Assembly: GCF_900450705.1 (NCBI RefSeq)
Contig: NZ_UGHK01000002.1
Coordinates: 806,001-870,000 of the forward strand
Reading direction: 5' to 3'
Origin: Avibacterium paragallinarum
GTDB lineage: Bacteria > Pseudomonadota > Gammaproteobacteria > Enterobacterales > Pasteurellaceae
DNA length: 64,000 nt
The translations under genes and the position numbers were made by a program. Shown piece by piece: positions 59,418 through 64,000 of this stretch. Every line of letters begins with the position of its first letter. Position 1 is the stretch's first letter. The notes beneath the pieces are model-generated. The model was given only the letters and a program-made list of their open reading frames with translations, searched no databases and was not told the origin of the DNA.

Positions 59418-61166
59418 TTAATGGTTAAACTGCATTTGGTATAGCTGTTTATAGGCCCCATTCAATGCCAATAATTCTTGGTGCGAGCCTCGTTCTTTGA
59501 TTTCACCGTGTTCAATCACCAAAATTTCATCGGCTTTTTCAATGGTGGATAAACGGTGAGCAATAACTAAAACCGTGCGTTCTTTTTGCAATTCTTCCAG
59601 TGCGGCTTGAATGGCTCGCTCTGATTCCGTATCCAACGCCGAGGTTGCTTCATCTAAAATTAGCACAGGGGAATTGCGTAACAAGGCACGGGCAATGGCT
59701 AAACGCTGGCGTTGTCCGCCCGATAAACTCGCCCCGTTTTCCCCGATCACGGTATCCAGCCCTTGATCTAATTTTTCAATAAATTCCATTGCGTGAGCGG
59801 CTTTAGCCGCTTTAATGATGTCCTCACGGCTGTATTTATCCGCTGCGGCATAGGCAATATTATTGGCAATGGTGTCATTAAATAAATGCACCTGTTGCGA
59901 CACCACCGCACAATTTTCACGCAAGTTATTTAGGCGATAATCCTGAATATTTACGCCGTCTAAGGTAATTTCGCCTTGCTGAATATCATAAAAACGGGTA
60001 ACGAGATTAGCAATGGTAGATTTCCCAGATCCAGAACGCCCCACCAATGCCACTGTTTTGCCTTGCGGAATGTCAAAAGAAATATGATTTAACGCGGGGT
60101 GTTCTCTGCCTTGATAGCTGAACGTAACCTCTTTGAAAGAAATATTTCCTTTGGCTTTTTCCACTTCATACGTGCCGTTATCCTTTTCTGTTTCCATATC
60201 TAAAATGGAAAACAAGGTTTGACAGGCTGCCATTCCGCGTTGAAATTGTGCATTCACATTGGTGAGCGATTTCAACGGTCGCATCATCGCCAACATTGAA
60301 GAAAACACCACCGTGAACGAGCCTGCGGTTAAATTTTGGCTCATAATTTCAGGCACCGTGGCTAAATACAGCACCGCCGATAAAGCAAATGAAGCGATAA
60401 TTTGCACCACAGGATCAGAAATGGCATCAGCCACCATCACTTTCATTCCCTTGCGACGCATATCGTTACTCACTTTATTAAAGCGTTCTTCTTCCAATTT
60501 TTGCCCGCCAAAAGACAACACAACACGATGCCCTTTCAACATTTGTTCTGCGGCGGAGGTGAGTTCGCCCATTGAATTTTGCATATTTTTGCCTAATTCA
60601 CGGAATTTTTTCGACACCATACGAATCAGCACCGCGATAATTGGTCCAATGATAAATAGCACGAGGGAAAGTTGCCAGCTGGTATAAATCATCACCCCAA
60701 GCAAAGAAATAATGTATGCCCCCTCACGCACAATGGTAACCAATGAGCCAGAAGAAGAATTTGCCACTTGTTCGCTATCGTAGGTGATGCGAGAAAGCAA
60801 TTTTCCTGCTGAGTTTTGATCAAAAAACGGCACGGGCATATACATTAAATGGCGGAATAAACGGCGGCGAATAGTCATCACCACTTTGCCTGAAACCCAG
60901 CCTAAGCAATAGGTTGAAACAAAACTGGTTACGCCACGCACCATTATCAGCAACACCACGATAATAGACATCATTCGTAAAAAGCCCACATCGGCTTTGC
61001 CAAAACCATCATCGAGCAAAGGTTTAAGCATTTGAATTAATGCTGCGTCCGCCAATGCATTGAAAACCAATGTAGCGGCGGCGGCAATCAACCCCGCTTT
61101 GAAAGGGGCGATAATCGGCCATAAACGTTTGAAGGTTTGTAGCGTAGTTAAATCTTTATCTTGCAT
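59418..61166 (-). CDS. msbA: lipid A export ATP-binding/permease MsbA
   Basis: Homodimeric half-size ABC exporter flipping core-lipid A across the inner membrane. Six-helix domain (residues 1-~325), then Walker [14 protein letters not shown], signature [16 protein letters not shown], Walker [14 protein letters not shown] and H-loop IAHRLSTIE. 582 residues, identical in length to E. coli MsbA. First of msbA-lpxK-ycaR-kdsB. Confidence 0.97.
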   Translation of the reverse strand: MQDKDLTTLQTFKRLWPIIAPFKAGLIAAAATLVFNALADAALIQMLKPLLDDGFGKADVGFLRMMSIIVVLLIMVRGVTSFVSTYCLGWVSGKVVMTIRRRLFRHLMYMPVPFFDQNSAGKLLSRITYDSEQVANSSSGSLVTIVREGAYIISLLGVMIYTSWQLSLVLFIIGPIIAVLIRMVSKKFRELGKNMQNSMGELTSAAEQMLKGHRVVLSFGGQKLEEERFNKVSNDMRRKGMKVMVADAISDPVVQIIASFALSAVLYLATVPEIMSQNLTAGSFTVVFSSMLAMMRPLKSLTNVNAQFQRGMAACQTLFSILDMETEKDNGTYEVEKAKGNISFKEVTFSYQGREHPALNHISFDIPQGKTVALVGRSGSGKSTIANLVTRFYDIQQGEITLDGVNIQDYRLNNLRENCAVVSQQVHLFNDTIANNIAYAAADKYSREDIIKAAKAAHAMEFIEKLDQGLDTVIGENGASLSGGQRQRLAIARALLRNSPVLILDEATSALDTESERAIQAALEELQKERTVLVIAHRLSTIEKADEILVIEHGEIKERGSHQELLALNGAYKQLYQMQFNH

Positions 61167-61384
61167 AATTGAAGTTATTTAAATTAAAAAAACCTCGCCA
61201 TTCTACCCTTATTTTTCCTACAAGCCAATTATCATCATTTGATTTAACCTTGCGAAGCACGACAACGCGTTACCTCATTTCCCCTATTTCAATGAAAAAT
61301 AGAGCAAGACAACAATCCAAATCGTACTTTGATACAGAATAACGTCCTGTGATTTGAAATCAAACCACGGTAACACTTGCACGG

Positions 61385-63877
61385 CTACAATAATTCCCGA
61401 TACCAAGGGGAAAACGTTCCCCGTGCGGTGTCAATGCTGATATTTTCAGGCGGTGGTTTCTTGGCTGAAAAAGAAAGGCGAATTTGTCCAAAATCTGCCG
61501 TATTTAACACCGCACTTTGCTGTGCTTGCAAACGTGCTAACACCGCATAATGCGGGAAATGCCAAGGGTTTCCCCGTCCACTAGAAATCAACGCAATGCT
61601 AGGTTGCAAGGTTTTCACCAATGCCTCGCTGGTAGAGGTTTTGCTGCCGTGATGTCCGACCTGTAACACGTCAATTTTCCCTGCCTTGTAAATAAACTGT
61701 GGTTCAATTTGGCTTTCCGCGTCGCCTGTGAGCAACACTTTATGCCGTCCATCATCGATCAACAGCACGCAAGAATCATTATTTTCCGCTCGTTTCACCA
61801 CCTTTTGCGGCGAGAGGGCTGAAATCTGCAACCCTTGCCACTGCCATTGCGTTCCCGCGAAACAAAAAGTGCGGTGCGTTTTTCGCTCGATTTTTTCCGA
61901 TGACGTAATGAGCATCGCATTGGGATAAGCCCGCAACACCGCTTCAGCCCCACCTGCGTGGTCATTATCGTCGTGGCTTAAAATAAGGTAATCCAGCACA
62001 ATGCCCTGCCGCCTTAAATAAGGCAAAATTTCTAGCTCCGCCATACTTCCCCCACGCCAGGCTGCGCCCGTATCATATAAAATGCCACGCTGATTTTTTA
62101 CCAATAATGTTGCCAAGCCCTGCCCCACATCAAGGGTTTCAAGCCGCCAATCGGGTTGCCGAAAATGGGTTACCAACAAATTTCCGCCATTGACGAGAAA
62201 AATAAGCACCAGTACAACACCTAGCTTTTTTAAGCATAATACTGAGGGGATTTTGTCAGGGTTTAACCTCCATTTCCATTTTGCCAAAGTGCGATCCTGA
62301 ATGAACGGAATGGATTTTTGCCTATTTAGCGAGTGATTTTTCTGTACCTGCCATAAGCCAAAAACATAGCTCAGCCCCAATGCACACAGCCCAAGCCCGA
62401 TCCATTGCGATTGCGTTTGGGAAAGATCGATCCATTGATGTTGCCAATTTGACAGAAAAACGGTGATCTTTTCTGCCAATTCATTTGCTCCTTGCCAAGA
62501 AGAAAATGTGCCGTTACTGAGTACCGCAAATAGCACGAGCGGAACAAAAAAAAAGCTGAACAACGGTACAGCAAAAACATTCGCGATCATTCCCGCTAAA
62601 GAAAAACCGTGAAAAAAGTAAAGCTGAACGGGGGTAAACACTAGCAATAAGCCCAGTTGCAAATGCAACAATGCCACGCCCCAGCGTAGTATGAGCTTAC
62701 CGATTATTGCCCCTAAAGAGAACGGGCGATCCTGCCTGACTAAATCAGTTCGTGGCTGAAACAAATCCAACGGCACATATTGATACCATAAAATCAAACT
62801 TGCTACCGCCCCTACTGATAGCCAAAAACTCACCGATAGCACCATTAACGGCTGGCAGAAAATCAGCACTGCTACCACCCGCTGAAAATATTGCCAAGGG
62901 GTGTGATAAAAACGCAACCCTCGCACTAAACACACCAGTCCCAATGCCACCAACGCCCGCAGGGTGGGAATAGAAAATCCCGCTAAATAGGCATAAATCA
63001 ACGCGATTATTGCCCCAATAAAAAGCGGAAACATCGGCGTGATCCAATAGGTCGGCAAGCAAAATTGTATCCCTCGAGCAATGCCAACGCCAAGCAACAT
63101 TGCCAAGCCAATATGTAGCCCTGAAATAGCGATAAGATGAGCGGTATTGGTTTTTTGGTAGATTTGCCAATGAGTTGGCTGCAACCACGCCCGTTCACCA
63201 AACCCTAACGCCAGCAATAGCCCTTGCATTGAGAGGGCTTGAGTGTGCTGAAATGCGGTTTGTAACCTTGCTTCCCGCCAAGAAAAATCCTCCGAAATTT
63301 TGACCGCACTTTTCACCCTTGCATAGGCGGTAATCCCCTTTGAAAAATACCATTTTTGCCGATCAAATCCCCCCTCATTTAGCCGACTAGACAATGGACG
63401 TAGGGATAATTCCGCTCGCCAACGCTGTCCGACTGCCACTTTTTCCGCCCTTTGCCATTGCATATAAAGGCGTTGTTCAGGCAGGGTTTCATCAAGCTGA
63501 GCGGTGGCGATAAAGGTTTGATAATCTTGCTGATGTAGTACTTCGACAATGCGAATTTCCCGCTCAATGCGTTTTTCAAGCCCCTCAACGGCGTGAGCCT
63601 GCTGTAAGAGCTGCTGTGCCTGATAATGAAAATCCGCAAGGCATAGCACAAATATCGCACCATAGGCGAAAAATTTCGCTATCCCTTGATGCTTAACCCA
63701 ATAGGCAACGCCACAGCCCACCACCGCAATCCCCGCCAGCCACGCACTTTGCTTTGGCTCAAGCAAAAAAGATTGCGGCACAAAAAGCAAGGTTAAGCCC
63801 GCGGCGATCACAAGCCATAACAGGGTATCGAGCCTCAAGCCAATGTTCATCGCGTTCAGCCATTTCCACTTTGACAT
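61385..63877 (-). CDS. comEC: DNA uptake channel ComEC/Rec2
   Basis: Inner-membrane channel that carries transforming single-stranded DNA into the cytoplasm. N-terminal DUF4131-like OB region, a competence domain with multiple helices (ALGFGERAWLQ, TNTAHLIAISGLHIGLAMLLG, LAGFSIPTLRALVALGLV) and a C-terminal metallo-beta-lactamase domain (LDVGQGLATLLV, SHDDNDHAGGAEAVL, VLQVGHHGSKTSTSE). About 830 residues. The start is uncertain: ATG at 63877 or 63850; a GTG at 63904 is less likely because it nears the CRP-S site. Four uptake sequences fall in or next to it. Confidence 0.93.
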   Translation of the reverse strand: MSKWKWLNAMNIGLRLDTLLWLVIAAGLTLLFVPQSFLLEPKQSAWLAGIAVVGCGVAYWVKHQGIAKFFAYGAIFVLCLADFHYQAQQLLQQAHAVEGLEKRIEREIRIVEVLHQQDYQTFIATAQLDETLPEQRLYMQWQRAEKVAVGQRWRAELSLRPLSSRLNEGGFDRQKWYFSKGITAYARVKSAVKISEDFSWREARLQTAFQHTQALSMQGLLLALGFGERAWLQPTHWQIYQKTNTAHLIAISGLHIGLAMLLGVGIARGIQFCLPTYWITPMFPLFIGAIIALIYAYLAGFSIPTLRALVALGLVCLVRGLRFYHTPWQYFQRVVAVLIFCQPLMVLSVSFWLSVGAVASLILWYQYVPLDLFQPRTDLVRQDRPFSLGAIIGKLILRWGVALLHLQLGLLLVFTPVQLYFFHGFSLAGMIANVFAVPLFSFFFVPLVLFAVLSNGTFSSWQGANELAEKITVFLSNWQHQWIDLSQTQSQWIGLGLCALGLSYVFGLWQVQKNHSLNRQKSIPFIQDRTLAKWKWRLNPDKIPSVLCLKKLGVVLVLIFLVNGGNLLVTHFRQPDWRLETLDVGQGLATLLVKNQRGILYDTGAAWRGGSMAELEILPYLRRQGIVLDYLILSHDDNDHAGGAEAVLRAYPNAMLITSSEKIERKTHRTFCFAGTQWQWQGLQISALSPQKVVKRAENNDSCVLLIDDGRHKVLLTGDAESQIEPQFIYKAGKIDVLQVGHHGSKTSTSEALVKTLQPSIALISSGRGNPWHFPHYAVLARLQAQQSAVLNTADFGQIRLSFSAKKPPPENISIDTARGTFSPWYRELL

Positions 63878-63926
63878 AAAAACACTATGAAAAAAGCACT
63901 GCACTTTGACAAGGTGGCGATTTCAT

Positions 63927-63948
63927 TTTTGCGATCTAGCTCGCAAAA
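63927..63948 (-). promoter_or_regulatory. CRP-S site of comEC
   Basis: Perfect-arm dyad TTTTGCGA-N6-TCGCAAAA (spacer TCTAGC), a textbook Pasteurellaceae CRP-S element. Its centre lies about 60 bp before the first ATG. It implies Sxy-dependent competence induction. Confidence 0.88.
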
Positions 63949-64000
63949 TTAAAAAATACTTGGCAAATTTGCGAGAAATTGTGTGTGTATTCATTGTATT

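Noticed and set aside
61167-61384. A gene between msbA and comEC
   Set aside because: Stops in all frames and no ribosome-binding site; the stretch appears to be plain intergenic DNA.

Overview
The window is a chromosomal segment from a Pasteurellaceae bacterium of the Haemophilus influenzae-type uptake-sequence subclade (Haemophilus, Pasteurella, Aggregatibacter, Avibacterium and relatives). The main evidence is about 31 exact copies of the 9-mer AAGTGCGGT or its complement in 64 kb, where chance predicts less than one. Protein similarity (SiaT, SiaR, HxuC/HxuB/HxuA, SlmA, MreBCD, Rec2/ComEC) and IS1016-type and IS150-type insertion sequences agree. I cannot fix the species.

Layout. 1-5.6 kb is housekeeping: crp (cut by the window edge), yheU, slmA, dut, coaBC, radC, rpmB-rpmG and mutM. 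5.7-11.7 kb is a sialic-acid locus: nanE-nanK-nanQ-siaR-nanA on the minus strand and the fused TRAP permease siaT on the plus strand, with a CRP site and a palindrome between them, but no siaP. 11.8-13.8 kb holds ppiB and cysS. 13.9-22.8 kb is a heme-acquisition island: the two-partner secretion pair hxuB-hxuA diverges from the TonB receptor gene hxuC and the cytosolic heme genes hutX-hugZ, around one Fur box. 22.8-33.1 kb holds mreBCD, uvrA/ssb, a degraded alpha/beta hydrolase and topA. 33.2-40.1 kb holds two LysR regulators, sppA, a nitroreductase, pirin, a DUF896 protein and a lactate/malate-dehydrogenase-family enzyme. 40.2-46.1 kb is a plastic zone: an IS150-type element split by IS1016, ilvIH, a phage-repressor remnant and a second IS1016. 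46.1-50.9 kb is an F17-like chaperone-usher fimbrial locus that looks broken: adhesin truncated by IS1016, usher with one in-frame amber codon, and a 17-G tract inside the pilin promoter. 51.2-64 kb is rplY, a DedA-family gene, uvrC, a TPP-riboswitch thiamin-precursor ABC operon, kdsB-ycaR-lpxK-msbA and comEC (rec2).

How it works together. Three genes known from the Haemophilus competence regulon (radC, ssb, comEC) each have a CRP-S-like site here, so competence control, uptake sequences and the DNA channel occur in one segment. Most interesting for follow-up: a compact three-way-junction RNA leader in front of rpmB; a 26-codon ORF starting immediately 3' of the TPP riboswitch and ending two bases before the ABC ATPase gene; the homopolymer-spaced pilin promoter; a hairpin between mreB and mreC built from two uptake-like arms carrying the same substitution; and the absence of siaP beside siaT.
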